Source: a virus. Taken from it: a stretch of DNA of 64,000 nucleotides. The stretch spans positions 18,186 to 82,185 of IMG/VR virus record IMGVR_UViG_3300025450_000020, one strand, 5' to 3'. The translations under genes were made by a program, and so were the position numbers. The notes under the pieces are model-generated. The model saw only the letters and a list, made by a program, of their open reading frames with translations, searched no databases and was not told the origin of the DNA. Each line of letters starts with the position of its first letter. Positions within the stretch are counted from its first letter, which is position 1. Shown here piece after piece: positions 37,801 through 45,150 of the stretch.

Positions 37801-37940
37801 CCCAGCAATCTAATGGGTCATATGCGGTACAGACTGGTTATAAGAATTATTTGCTGGTAGTTTATATGCAATATACAGATGCGGGTAGCTCAACAGTTAA
37901 AAATGGACCTTCATCCTATAGTTTCTCCTCATCTGTCTAA
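31890..37940 (+). CDS. Very large tail-tip protein with IPT/TIG domain
   Basis: 2016 residues, TAATG overlap with the previous gene. Early residues (~1-250) look carbohydrate-binding-like. Residues ~430-700 (SFVLDFDIKKELDNSG, WDNTDIKVAKANCYDI) resemble tail-associated hub proteins. Residues ~1383-1464 (VTPTTGSDLGGTNVTITGTN) form a clear IPT/TIG immunoglobulin-like domain, followed by several fibronectin-III-like segments to the C-terminus. This is probably the central tip or host-recognition protein. It is larger than most such proteins, perhaps a fusion of hub and fibre. Confidence 0.7.
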   Translation: MLSVTTDIQNYFNSNSIRVLPHVSGEWNYNLIYSPYATYSGTGKGPTTAKIMNPASWNFAGKTSVVSSTAGKVTSTFTGKTALEFLVSTTTNVAGALDTSDTTNFNGSASINISTGGSVNKCYKIVFLARSLDNNRINLIAQGSSAGTQLSGTASVELDNLDWQKVEFKIGQKPTDGNFSNFTLTLDMVNSTLSSTGNWGILVDQIQIYEITYFDYLYGNLWDTDSVFHWFRPGDSFVRSGNSSLPDSAVARTIAATPSGWNNSAPCSAMVYSPRVLFSAAQNAIYKNGVLSPFSQYKYFVSELPNGSTSIGATYQELLATNKIVLKFNVSQSIPDNIVVNISNSTTNVTTAIAVPSNWISSSGVCVLYWNGSTWSNTKWTWSPNTTSGMPFIGPQGEIQVYSGGSLVNGYQYIDSISVTQLSSTPVNNYIGLKTSNPSAYNELTRMQVIEVSPRMEIDLSSFVLDFDIKKELDNSGTPLPISSMSANSATVSFSNIPLIGPNNYPLSVFSNDANSSQYISPLQGMIVKNIKLYLNYYLPEKSNYVIPSGVVYVDSWDNTDIKVAKANCYDIIKFLQTLPVADYVSQSQSTINIFTNLMDTAGFTDYDYDSLLSVLSDSNQQVVTNYFFADNANKTVYQILQEAFLAFQVGCFIDEYGIMRFLNLNQIISNDTPSKNADGTSLAIVDKDVVIDTYNENIKTKIGKILMRYRAPQIKRSIGLGSSTTTPTSILQVAPDIIWQQDSEDLVPFNILQNDISSVSQNYYTTPQSSFDNLFLTTVLGHKGYCVIEGEVISYGDMEIIISATDTNGVVVASETVYVKDQNDLTAKIAQFSNQYGLANVTSNYTGRFVNVSRGLFGTVAKTHKIMTNANKEYSNKFYTRALSPNSSTISVTSDPSVSTVINVPTLGANIKTMVFANQQDAGYSTYSANFRLPQSSTDISGGIFFNCSGNTSLSGNTYFIEVASSPSSKNNAERTYKLYFYELDSSGNKTSLLTKTSLDVTSAITNYMINEPDDSLYQGYVGGFVNIKFVNTPGKRVIYVNKTRFILDQLTYTDPKSSKTTITNPGYFNAAVSLLMPSSFQNTNFGFFTNTTSSSTTTVELSTVYATESPIDDIVDYYFQTKDFLNAMVAGYNVTEKSFFAQARPQIFGINFYDVQLALTPSLGTDIFKANYLFTYYPNNDQSQPPITLNVPDYALSYSNVASTGFRAKFAVANASNYSVYTKTGPELKQLVDSALLLSSRGVTVLTPQLTIEKVISPQNVNEVVELQSDWIQSADAADSILKLLSYSADSFSRDIVINVFGKPLIQVGDVLTLHYNLKNIGNPNDSLADITFFVQGVEQAWANGGITTTLTLNQITYNGVTRQSLKNYYPQTSYLAQLPKPVKVTPTTGSDLGGTNVTITGTNFLPNSTVYFGKNAATNVTYVNSTTITATTPATTIPGPTTISVVANGVTGSSGPIFTYTVPAQQIQTVSNLSATLGTYNSSIFAYPLNITWNVSSTAGSQYNAFNLEIDGPVSKYTYSNVGDTIKSQNTYTTPAAFYFGDQLTITLTPLYIDGNGNVNKGTAATYVLNTIPQNIGPQQPALVAGDFTVAASQNQFGSIPLVDVTIGYILGANTTYTHGYLTNPSGGSATVVATGNANQITFSGISSNLGNVTFYVTGVGSSSESAASSETINVTSGTSTSTNNGLLAPVITNLTTNIINGKSGTVSVEIQPTSGSKPLQYSLNHISGTVASSSNLPVTDLYPVSQLTTLPDNNLLITSSLITNLVGSTYTFYVDAIDSTGAVSSSSNNLTVSVPATSISATGVSNTGYLDWTVSSNIFDKITIVASAVIGNTTVSDTLTKSGNNWVSTAGTVISTDGSNFAYPASSLFSSSSYVSYTVTGYTSGKSGGTSSGYGYMPGTVSSNTVQAAPNIFYTYNAGTTLWSWQKDAMVGGATFVNYTWNLYSSYAFGSNQQPYGTVLYRSGTATQQSNGSYAVQTGYKNYLLVVYMQYTDAGSSTVKNGPSSYSFSSSV

Positions 37941-37942
37941 AA

Positions 37943-37951
37943 TGATATAAT
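37943..37951 (+). promoter_or_regulatory. Extended -10 promoter
   Basis: TGATATAAT, 18 bases before the ATG at 37970, which has TGGAGAA as ribosome site. Confidence 0.5.
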
Positions 37952-37969
37952 TGGGTGTACTGGAGAAAA

Positions 37970-38668
37970 ATGACAAATCAACCAAAAAATAGTTATAATT
38001 ATGAATTAACCACTAAACAGCGTGGTAAGATTTATATCTCCAAAACTGATGATAGATGGAAAGACCCTAAGAAAAGGGCAATACTTTATGCATATTATGG
38101 AGCTGCCAATGTAATTCCAGTTGATCCCGCCACATTAACTCAGCTTGAAGGATCAGGCAGCACACTGGCAACATATGCACAAGAAAATTTTAGTCCACAA
38201 ATAGCTGTAACTGATTCTGTTATTTCAACAAACATACCAGGGCTTGGCGGGGGAGTAATAAATATTGATCCTCCAACAAATCTATCAGTGGTTAGTACTT
38301 CATTAAGTACAGGTTCAGACGGATCTGCATTGGTAAATATAAATGTTAGTTTTGATGGATCGCCAGGTTTTACATATGATGTAGTTGCAGTACCAGCCTC
38401 AGCCGCACTAGGCCCAGATACAGTAACAAACGTAAGCGCTACAACCTCTGGACTAACTTTTAATGTTAGTTGGACTGGTGTTTCAAATGCTTCAAATTAT
38501 GTCATTTCTGCATCATCAGGATTGTCAACTTATTATTCTGCAACCCCAGTCACTGGCACCTCGGGGACTGTAACGGTAGCAAGTCATGGATCGTATACAA
38601 TTAGTGTTACTCCATACAACTCTATAGGTATTGGAGGGGGAGCAGGATCAACAACTGCTACAATATAA
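37970..38668 (+). CDS. Tail protein with fibronectin III-like domain
   Basis: 232 residues from the ATG at 37970, chosen because CTGGAG lies 6 bases upstream; a GTG at 37955 has no such site. The N-terminus (RGKIYISKTDDRWKDPKKRA) is charged. Residues ~150-230 (TSGLTFNVSWTGVSNASNYV, YTISVTPYNSIG) form a fibronectin III-like fold. Such domains act as spacers or weak carbohydrate binders on phage tails. Confidence 0.6.
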   Translation: MTNQPKNSYNYELTTKQRGKIYISKTDDRWKDPKKRAILYAYYGAANVIPVDPATLTQLEGSGSTLATYAQENFSPQIAVTDSVISTNIPGLGGGVINIDPPTNLSVVSTSLSTGSDGSALVNINVSFDGSPGFTYDVVAVPASAALGPDTVTNVSATTSGLTFNVSWTGVSNASNYVISASSGLSTYYSATPVTGTSGTVTVASHGSYTISVTPYNSIGIGGGAGSTTATI

Positions 38669-38680
38669 TATGGGGGTAAA

Positions 38681-39550
38681 ATGTTAAAAGGTACTTATGT
38701 ATTCAAGCAAGACGGTGTTGAGATAGGACGTTCTGAGAACGTAATTACAACAAACGGCAAAAACACCATAGTTCAATATTTGGCGGGAGCTGTAACAGAT
38801 TGGGCATCAGCTATTTCAGTAGGTGCTATATCAACAGCTACATCTGTATCAGATACAAATCTATACTATGAGATTGCAAGAACTCCAGTAACTTTAAAGT
38901 CTTATATTTATGGAACCCCAAATATTATTGTTGTAAAAGGCACTATTGATTCTACAGTTGCCGCAAATATTTATGAGATTGGCGTATACCCTTATAGCAC
39001 AAGTCAAGTATTTGGAAAGAGAGATCAGTTAATTATAGATGATTTTTCTAATATAGCTAACTGGTCAGGAACATATACGACAAACGCTTACGCTGCACAA
39101 AGTCCTATATCTCCTAGAAGCGGTTTGTACAATGTAAATCTTACATCGGGCAATGCAATTACCAACAGTAGCCTAGTTTTAGATTTTTCTACATATAGTA
39201 CTATTGATACGGTTGATTTGCTTGTAAATGTACCGAGCGGATCTTCAGGAACGCTAACACTAACTTTTACAGATGTTAATGGATTGACATCTACAATATC
39301 TTATCCATATAGTTCAACAGGATATCAAGTATTATCTCAAGTATTTCCTTCAAGTGTATTTAATTTATCTACAGTATCTACAGTTTCTTTATCATCAACC
39401 TCAAATATTACGGTTGATGCAATGCGAGTTTCAGTAAATGCAGAACTTTCAAATAGTGCGGCCCTGGTTAGCCGTTCAGTATTAAGTACGCCTATTGCAA
39501 AAATTGCAGGCACACCATTGGATATTGAATACTACGTTCAATTATCTTAA
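38681..39550 (+). CDS. Minor tail protein
   Basis: 289 residues with GGGGGT ribosome site. The N-terminus YVFKQDGVEIGRSENVITTN, then NTIVQYLAGAVTDWASAISV, is a recurrent pattern in small phage tail proteins. Residues ~110-240 read like a galactose-binding-type jelly-roll (ANWSGTYTTN, LDFSTYSTIDTVDLLVN, and VDAMRVSVN at its end). Probable role in the tail tip or fibre base (inferred). Confidence 0.55.
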   Translation: MLKGTYVFKQDGVEIGRSENVITTNGKNTIVQYLAGAVTDWASAISVGAISTATSVSDTNLYYEIARTPVTLKSYIYGTPNIIVVKGTIDSTVAANIYEIGVYPYSTSQVFGKRDQLIIDDFSNIANWSGTYTTNAYAAQSPISPRSGLYNVNLTSGNAITNSSLVLDFSTYSTIDTVDLLVNVPSGSSGTLTLTFTDVNGLTSTISYPYSSTGYQVLSQVFPSSVFNLSTVSTVSLSSTSNITVDAMRVSVNAELSNSAALVSRSVLSTPIAKIAGTPLDIEYYVQLS

Positions 39551-39564
39551 AGGGAGGGAAGTAA

Positions 39565-40449
39565 ATGGTAACAACAGTTCCAGTAACACAACAGCAAAAA
39601 ACTGTAACCGCCTCACCAGGCGATAATGTTGTTATTCTTGTAAGAGCTAAACAAGGCAATTCTTATTCAGACTGGGCTTCACTGCCATATACCGTCCCAT
39701 CAACTTCACAATCAGGTGCAAATCTTACTACTACAAACTCATCTACAGATATTAAATTAAATGGTGGATCATTATATGCAGGATCATTCCCAGGAACTAC
39801 GGTAGGAACATTTAATGTTGTTTCAGGTTCAACAACAGGCACGGGAATTATTTTAAACAGCACGGGCATAGCTGGATTTGCAAACGGATCTAAAAAGTTT
39901 TATATAGATGCCTCTACTGGTAACGCATACTTTGGAGGTACTCTAAATGCAGCATCAGGAACTTTTACAGGTACTTTATCTGGAGCTTCGGGAACATTTA
40001 CGGGTACTATTTCTGCTTCAACAATTACTGGTTCAACAATTTCTGGATCTATACTCAGCACAAATCCTGTAACTTATACAGGACAAACAATAAATAATTA
40101 TATTTATATACATAACGGACCCACAGCAGGACAAATAGATTTTTACAACAACGGTTCAGCAATAACCTCTATGTATGGTTTATCAAGTCAATTTTTTATA
40201 AGTGGGCCAGTTCCTACCACTGTAGATTCTTATACAAACGCAAATATTACGCTTGCGGCATCAAATATTTCAATAGGATATATAGGAAGTTCAATTCTTA
40301 ATAATTTAAATATAAGCGGAACTACAAAAACAGTTTCTCTAACATTTTCAACAGGTTCTTCTTACAATGGTTTAAGAAATATATCTGTTGTTTCTTCTTC
40401 ATCCCCCGCCCCTTCAGGATATGATGGAGACATATATGTTACTTACTAG
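39565..40449 (+). CDS. Tail fibre/tip protein with GTFTG-type repeats
   Basis: 294 residues, AGGGAGGG ribosome site. It contains a central block KFYIDASTGNAYFGGTLNA followed by repeats ASGTFTGTLSG and ASGTFTGTISA. This is the pattern of the C-terminal beta-helix region of tail-tip host-specificity proteins (gpJ-type and relatives). The first 70 residues (VTQQQKTVTASPGDNVVILV) look like a fibronectin III-like domain. Probably contacts or supports host recognition. Confidence 0.6.
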   Translation: MVTTVPVTQQQKTVTASPGDNVVILVRAKQGNSYSDWASLPYTVPSTSQSGANLTTTNSSTDIKLNGGSLYAGSFPGTTVGTFNVVSGSTTGTGIILNSTGIAGFANGSKKFYIDASTGNAYFGGTLNAASGTFTGTLSGASGTFTGTISASTITGSTISGSILSTNPVTYTGQTINNYIYIHNGPTAGQIDFYNNGSAITSMYGLSSQFFISGPVPTTVDSYTNANITLAASNISIGYIGSSILNNLNISGTTKTVSLTFSTGSSYNGLRNISVVSSSSPAPSGYDGDIYVTY

Positions 40450-40457
40450 GGAATAAA

Positions 40458-42113
40458 ATGGCAGCCAATATATTTTCAAATAATACATGGAATACTGTTA
40501 AGAATATTTATGTTTATATTAAAAATTCAACGCTGGATGGTTGGCAAACTGTTAAAAAAGGTTATGTTTTTATTTCAAATCAATGGCAACTATTTTATAC
40601 TTCTTATAATGGCCCAACACAATTAACAAAACCTACAATATCAGGAACAGGTGCATCACTTTCAAGCGTTACTGGCACAGCTGGAACTTATCAATCTGGA
40701 ACATATATATCAAAAACTTCTTATATAGGAGTTACCACATCTTCTTCTCCGCAAACAGATGGATTGACAACTTCCTCGCTTGGATCAGAATCTACAAACC
40801 CATATACAATTACACAGTCTGATGCCACAACTCCATCGTATATTTTTTATTATGTTGACGCAGTAACTGGCAATGATTCTAAAACTTATTATTATTATAG
40901 TTCATCAATACCATCATATATAGGTTCAATTTCTGACAACTATAATAGATCCGTGTCTGCTGGCCTAGGAACAGGTTCGGGTGGATATATATATAATCTT
41001 TCTAATTTAAATTCAACATGGTCAACAGCACAGATTAGTGGAACAAATTATGCTGCTAATCATACAAGACCAGCATCGGGAGCAACTCCCGCAAACTACC
41101 CATTAGAAGCCATAGAATTAACTGGCAAAACTGATATTACAGCACAAATAGATATTCCATATGATGGATCTGGGCCAGGAATTTTATTTTGGGCGGCAAG
41201 TGGAACGCAATGGTGGGCTGCATCTTCAATTAATGGTACATATTCAACAACAACATACACTTGTAGCCCAGGTTCTTACACCTATTATAATTGTGGAACT
41301 TCGGGTTCAACAACAGTATCAGATTGCCTTGGGCCAGCTGTTAATTATTTTGGTACAACTCAATCTGCTGCCACTTCAAGCGCAACAACATATTGTCATG
41401 GATGCTCAGTAACTCCAGGAGGACTGTATTCTTCTCAAACAACTTATGCTTGTGGTCCTTCTCAAAGAGCTTATACTGGTTCTCAAACAGTTGTAACAAC
41501 AATTGATTCTTCAACTGTAGGTCAACCTTGCCAATTTGCTTCTTCAAATTATCCAACATTTTATTACTATATAGTTGTTGCAACTACAACAAATACTTAT
41601 TCATCATCTTGTAATTATGAATCATATTCAGTATCAACATGTAGCGGAAGTTCGGCGTATTCAAACAATACTACAAGTGGAACTTGCAATTGCAGTGCAC
41701 CACAAACAGGAAGCAACTGTTCGGGATCTACAATATATACAGATTCAGGAGGCACGGGATGCGGGTCTTGTGGAGTAACCACTGGAACTGGTACAGCATA
41801 CTATACTGATTTAGTAATTTATTCAGCAAATGGTTCATCTGTTTCTTCTATGGCTACTTCGTCTAGCCACATAGCTACAAGTTTTTCAGGGTATAGTTCA
41901 ATTGATGTCGGAAGACTTAAAGTTGTTACATCAGGAAATAGTATTGTGGTTTCTGCATATGATAGCTCTCTTACAAATCAGCTTGGAACTTTAAGTTATA
42001 CAGCGTCATCTCCAACAAAAAAGTCTGCAAATGGTTCATCGTATGCTGGTATAATTATAACTCCAAGTTCAAATGACGGTTCAATTTGGGCAGATAATCT
42101 TTCAATACAGTAG
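40458..42113 (+). CDS. Cysteine-rich tail-tip protein
   Basis: 551 residues. The N-terminus (NTWNTVKNIYVYIKNS, GWQTVKKGYVFISNQWQLFY) is a common opening of phage tail-tip proteins. Residues ~150-270 and ~450-550 resemble one split jelly-roll (DNYNRSVS, then IVVSAYDSSLTNQLG). Between them, residues ~270-450 form a Ser/Thr/Tyr-rich insert holding about 18 Cys, several as CxC or CxxC. High Cys content is rare in virion proteins and suggests disulfide-stabilised loops exposed outside the cell. No homologous function recognised. Confidence 0.6.
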   Translation: MAANIFSNNTWNTVKNIYVYIKNSTLDGWQTVKKGYVFISNQWQLFYTSYNGPTQLTKPTISGTGASLSSVTGTAGTYQSGTYISKTSYIGVTTSSSPQTDGLTTSSLGSESTNPYTITQSDATTPSYIFYYVDAVTGNDSKTYYYYSSSIPSYIGSISDNYNRSVSAGLGTGSGGYIYNLSNLNSTWSTAQISGTNYAANHTRPASGATPANYPLEAIELTGKTDITAQIDIPYDGSGPGILFWAASGTQWWAASSINGTYSTTTYTCSPGSYTYYNCGTSGSTTVSDCLGPAVNYFGTTQSAATSSATTYCHGCSVTPGGLYSSQTTYACGPSQRAYTGSQTVVTTIDSSTVGQPCQFASSNYPTFYYYIVVATTTNTYSSSCNYESYSVSTCSGSSAYSNNTTSGTCNCSAPQTGSNCSGSTIYTDSGGTGCGSCGVTTGTGTAYYTDLVIYSANGSSVSSMATSSSHIATSFSGYSSIDVGRLKVVTSGNSIVVSAYDSSLTNQLGTLSYTASSPTKKSANGSSYAGIIITPSSNDGSIWADNLSIQ

Positions 42114-42133
42114 ACAGAAATACGCTAATAGTG

Positions 42134-42139
42134 TATAAT
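42134..42139 (+). promoter_or_regulatory. -10 promoter element
   Basis: TATAAT preceded directly by GTG, 19 bases before the ATG at 42159, which has AAGGAG. Confidence 0.4.
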
Positions 42140-42158
42140 GAATAAAAAGGAGAAATAA

Positions 42159-42392
42159 ATGGTTGATAATGTTACACAAAATAATTTAACACCTATTAAA
42201 ATAGCTTATGTTTTGGATGGCAAGGTAGTTGATATTTTGCATACGGACGAAAGACTTTCTGCAATATTTATGAGTAATCCAATAATCATTGATGTCACCA
42301 CTCAGTTTGATGCTGATAATTCTTCTGTAAGAATTGGAATGTACTATGATCAAGCCACAGGAACCTTTTCTGAGCCTACAACAGGAGCTTAA
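42159..42392 (+). CDS. Small hypothetical structural-type protein
   Basis: 77 residues, AAGGAGAAATAA ribosome site. Sequence PIKIAYVLDGKVVDILHTDE, then LSAIFMSNPIIIDVT, then SVRIGMYYDQATGTF. This pattern of short strands recurs in small proteins beside phage tail genes. Function unknown; its separate promoter suggests it starts a small operon with the next genes. Confidence 0.55.
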   Translation: MVDNVTQNNLTPIKIAYVLDGKVVDILHTDERLSAIFMSNPIIIDVTTQFDADNSSVRIGMYYDQATGTFSEPTTGA

Positions 42393-42395
42393 TTA

Positions 42396-42683
42396 ATGTC
42401 TGAAAAAACACCATGGCAATTATGGAAAGAAAAAAATGAAGGCGACTCTGTAAGACCTTGGGACTTAATAAATCCAAACATTGCTAATGTGCCAAATGAT
42501 GTTTTTGAACATAGATTTGAAATTTGCAAGAATTGTCCATCTTTAATTAAATTGACAAATCAATGCAAAAAATGTGGATGTTTTATGAATGCAAAAGCTA
42601 AGCTTCCACATGCTACTTGTCCAATTGGAAAATGGGGAGCATTCCATGATGTTCCAGACATGATATCGGAGGAAGAAAACTAA
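42396..42683 (+). CDS. Zinc-ribbon protein, DUF6171-like
   Basis: 95 residues with CAGGAGC before the ATG. It has ICKNCPSLIKLTNQCKKCGC followed by FMNAKAKLPHATCPIGKW: two CxxC-type pairs and a further Cys, as in the DUF6171 family of small phage zinc-binding proteins found beside tail genes. The metal site is visible; biochemical role is unknown for the family. Overlaps the next start (TAATG). Confidence 0.6.
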   Translation: MSEKTPWQLWKEKNEGDSVRPWDLINPNIANVPNDVFEHRFEICKNCPSLIKLTNQCKKCGCFMNAKAKLPHATCPIGKWGAFHDVPDMISEEEN

Positions 42684-42898
42684 TGGAATTGACGAATCAA
42701 GAAAAGATAGATATAATTAATCAGCACTACAAATCTTCTATGCAGAATGCTTTTGATATTCAACTAAGAATTATTGAAGAGAACGCACTAGAAAATCCAA
42801 ATCAAGACACAATCAATGCTTTGAATAACAATCTTAATGTTGAGATTGCAAAACAAAAAGCTCTTGATGAACAGCTTTTATCTTTACAAAATAACTAA
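42683..42898 (+). CDS. Small helical hypothetical protein
   Basis: 71 residues, highly polar and helical (QEKIDIINQHYKSSMQNAFD, NALNNNLNVEIAKQKALDEQ), a likely coiled coil. It is coupled to the DUF6171-like gene by TAATG and followed by another small coiled-coil gene. Function unknown. Confidence 0.55.
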   Translation: MELTNQEKIDIINQHYKSSMQNAFDIQLRIIEENALENPNQDTINALNNNLNVEIAKQKALDEQLLSLQNN

Positions 42899-42905
42899 GG
42901 AAAAA

Positions 42906-43076
42906 ATGGAAAAATCAGAATTGATTATCGCTGCTTTAAAAGAGCGTATATCTCAAATGGCTGGAGATCATGCTATTGAAATAGCATTATTAAGAGCAGA
43001 AATTACAGAGTTAATGGATAAGCAAAAGGCTAAAGATGAATATTCCAAGACTATTTCAGAAATCACTTCCCAGTAA
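42906..43076 (+). CDS. Small coiled-coil protein
   Basis: 56 residues from the ATG at 42906, preceded by TAAGGAAAAA. Sequence KSELIIAALKERISQMAGDH with a heptad pattern through LRAEITELMDKQ. An in-frame upstream start would overlap the previous gene without a ribosome site. The 3' end overlaps the next gene by 41 bases. Possibly a small coiled-coil virion or regulatory protein; unknown. Confidence 0.5.
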   Translation: MEKSELIIAALKERISQMAGDHAIEIALLRAEITELMDKQKAKDEYSKTISEITSQ

Positions 43077-43446
43077 AAATTATAATCCTTTGGTTCCAAG
43101 TGGGTTAATTGCCCATACAGACAAGGGTTATTTTTATATTAAGGGTAATAAGAAGTTTAAGTTTGTGTCTGAGAGGGCCATGCTTTCTTGGTCCCTGCCC
43201 ATTGTTAAAACAAATGACAATATGTTAAGCAAGCTTATGACTGCAGGAACATTAGGATTCAGAGACGGCACTTTGGTCAAGGACATCTCAGATGGTAAAA
43301 TATATCTTATAAGCGATTCAAAAAGACGCCACATCATAGAACCAGATGTGCTAGAATGGATTGAAGCGAATATAATCAAGGCGGGACAAAAAGAGATTCT
43401 TGTCCATACAGAAGGAGAACCACTAGATGGCAGCAATAACAACTGA
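43036..43446 (+). CDS. Hypothetical tail-module protein
   Basis: 136 residues. Sequence SGLIAHTDKGYFYIKGNKKF, SERAMLSWSLPIVKTND, LGFRDGTLVKDISDGKIYLI and SKRRHIIEPDVLEWI. The FRDGTLVK/ISDGKIYLISDSKRR/HI pattern resembles short beta repeats known from phage and cell-wall proteins that display residues for surface contact. Positively charged. Overlaps both neighbours. Function inferred only from the tail context. Confidence 0.5.
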   Translation: MNIPRLFQKSLPSKNYNPLVPSGLIAHTDKGYFYIKGNKKFKFVSERAMLSWSLPIVKTNDNMLSKLMTAGTLGFRDGTLVKDISDGKIYLISDSKRRHIIEPDVLEWIEANIIKAGQKEILVHTEGEPLDGSNNN

Positions 43447-43864
43447 TAATGCAATTATTGACTATAATACTATTACCAACATTGTCAACACCTTAAATAC
43501 CCATGAGGATGTATTTACAGCATTTCAGCAACAGGCACTTGTGGTATCAGCAGATCAAACAAGCAATACAATCAATAACCTTCTTGTAAGTGGAACACAA
43601 ATTGCATGTGTAAGAATACAGATTCCAGCGGGATTCACTGGAAAAGCAGTAACCCTTAATCAAGCATTTAGTAATCCACCTATTATTTCAATAGCTGTTG
43701 AAACAAGTTCAACAACAGCAGTATATGTTCCACAATTTAGTTTTCAAGCAAATGCGGCAAACAGCTCATACAATATAATTAATGTATCTGTAGTTAATCC
43801 TCTTAGAACTTATGATACAACCCCAGTTGTTCTCCACATAACTGCGATCGGACAAAAGCAGTAA
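43427..43864 (+). CDS. Small virion protein with lectin-like beta fold
   Basis: 145 residues with AGAAGGAGAA before the ATG, overlapping the previous gene by 20 bases. The C-terminal part (IQIPAGFTGKAVTLNQAFSN, then PPIISIAVETSS) resembles the small H-type lectin/knob fold used as a tip domain on phage fibres. The N-terminal ~45 residues are helical (NTITNIVNTLNTHEDVFTAF) and could trimerise. It is the last structural gene before the HNH gene. Confidence 0.5.
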   Translation: MAAITTDNAIIDYNTITNIVNTLNTHEDVFTAFQQQALVVSADQTSNTINNLLVSGTQIACVRIQIPAGFTGKAVTLNQAFSNPPIISIAVETSSTTAVYVPQFSFQANAANSSYNIINVSVVNPLRTYDTTPVVLHITAIGQKQ

Positions 43865-43865
43865 A

Positions 43866-44126
43866 ATGTACGAGCCTATCAAGTTTTGGACAAAACGAGA
43901 TAGAAGAATTAGCAAAGAAGGTTATGTTTTGATTAAAGTTCCAGAGCACCCAAAGAATTTTAAGGGTTGGTATTATGAGCATCGCCTTATTATAGAAAAA
44001 CAATTAAATAGAATAATTAATGATTGGGAAACCATTCATCATATAAATAACGACAAGAAAGATAATAGATTAATTAATCTATTTTTATGTTCAAGATTGG
44101 AACATAACAAAGCACACGTTGCTTGA
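43866..44126 (+). CDS. HNH endonuclease (homing-type)
   Basis: 86 residues. Core YYEHRLIIEKQLNR, ETIHHINNDKKDNRLINL and LCSRLEHNKAH is a clear HNH_3-type beta-beta-alpha metal fold with the H-N-H residues (HHINNDKKDN...N...H). Such small HNH genes are mobile and cut host or phage DNA. It begins one base after the structural gene's stop with no ribosome site of its own. Its stop codon is embedded in the -35 of the next promoter. Confidence 0.8.
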   Translation: MYEPIKFWTKRDRRISKEGYVLIKVPEHPKNFKGWYYEHRLIIEKQLNRIINDWETIHHINNDKKDNRLINLFLCSRLEHNKAHVA

Positions 44127-44152
44127 CAAAAAACAATAGCATACGCTACAAT
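44123..44152 (+). promoter_or_regulatory. Sigma-70-type promoter, consensus -35
   Basis: TTGACA (44123-44128), 18-base spacer, TACAAT (44147-44152). The only perfect -35 I see with a suitable -10 in the window. It drives the metallophosphoesterase gene and overlaps the end of the HNH gene. Confidence 0.65.
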
Positions 44153-44177
44153 TAACTAAACCTAAACAAAGGATTAT

Positions 44178-44933
44178 ATGAACGATTTAAAATGGATGAT
44201 GGTGTCGGATATTCATTTCCCCCGCCACGATGCAAGAAAGGTAGAACTCTTCATGAAGGTTATGAAGTGGTTCAAACCAGATGCAGTTGACCTACTTGGC
44301 GACATTGATGATGCTGATTCAACATCTCGTTGGGCTGCAGAATACCCTGCAGAATTTTCTATTCCCGTATCTGACGGTGGAGTTACAGGCACAAGAGATT
44401 TTCTTGCTGACCTAAGACAAACGTCGGGAGCTAATGCAGAACTACATTTTCATGACGGTAACCACGGCTGGACAAGACATGGCGATTATCTTGCAAAGAA
44501 AGCTCCAGCATTCCTAGAATTCATTACGCCTGATTCACTCTATGAATATAAAAAGCATGGCATTCACTGGCACGAATATAACGAGCCTCCTGTGAAACGT
44601 TATGGTGATATGTATGGTCATCATGGTGAGTCCATTTCCAAACACTCTGGAGAATCAGTACGTAATGACGTAAACAACTGGGGGGTATCCCTAGTACGTG
44701 GACATTCTCATCGTATGGGTGCCTATTATCAAACATACAACATCACGGGGCAAGAGCTTCGTGGGTATGAGATAGGTCATCTTTGCGACGAGGACAAGAT
44801 GGATTATTCCATCCAAAAGAATTGGCAGGCAGGATTTGCAGTGGCACACGTTGTCAATGATTATCCACATATGCAGCTAATTCAAATTCATGACTACACT
44901 TGTGTAGTTGACGGTAAAATTTTTACCGCATAA
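44178..44933 (+). CDS. Calcineurin-like metallophosphoesterase
   Basis: 251 residues, AAAGGA ribosome site. The family motifs are all present: DIH (Asp11/His13), GDIDD (Asp42), DGNHG (around 94-98), MYGHHGES and GHSHR (~175-179). These residues bind two metals and hydrolyse phosphomono- or diesters. Phage members have been proposed to act on nucleic-acid ends or 2',3'-cyclic phosphate, but the substrate cannot be told here. It has its own strong promoter, so early or high expression is possible. Confidence 0.8.
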   Translation: MNDLKWMMVSDIHFPRHDARKVELFMKVMKWFKPDAVDLLGDIDDADSTSRWAAEYPAEFSIPVSDGGVTGTRDFLADLRQTSGANAELHFHDGNHGWTRHGDYLAKKAPAFLEFITPDSLYEYKKHGIHWHEYNEPPVKRYGDMYGHHGESISKHSGESVRNDVNNWGVSLVRGHSHRMGAYYQTYNITGQELRGYEIGHLCDEDKMDYSIQKNWQAGFAVAHVVNDYPHMQLIQIHDYTCVVDGKIFTA

Positions 44934-44950
44934 CCTATAAGGAGAAATAA

Positions 44951-45130
44951 ATGAACGCAAAGCGTAAGGCTCTTGTAGAGCACTATGTATATGCAACAGC
45001 TGCAGCAGCAGTGGCAATTTGGCAGGGTGGAAATCACGATGTCAAGAAGGTAGCATGGGCAGCACTCGTTGGTGTACTTGGTCCAGTTTTGAAGGCTACC
45101 ATTGATCACTTCAACGCACCAGCAAAGTAA
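44951..45130 (+). CDS. Small membrane protein, second holin candidate
   Basis: 59 residues: starts MNAKRKALVEHYVYATAAAA and ends DHFNAPAK, behind AAGGAGAAATAA. Two hydrophobic stretches (about residues 12-24 and 34-49, WAALVGVLGPVLKA) with a basic start suggest a membrane hairpin. Its size and topology fit small holins or antiholins. The endolysin lies 27 kb away with another holin candidate, so a second role (antiholin, membrane tether) is also possible. Confidence 0.55.
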   Translation: MNAKRKALVEHYVYATAAAAVAIWQGGNHDVKKVAWAALVGVLGPVLKATIDHFNAPAK

Positions 45131-45150
45131 GTAATATATACAACTAAATA

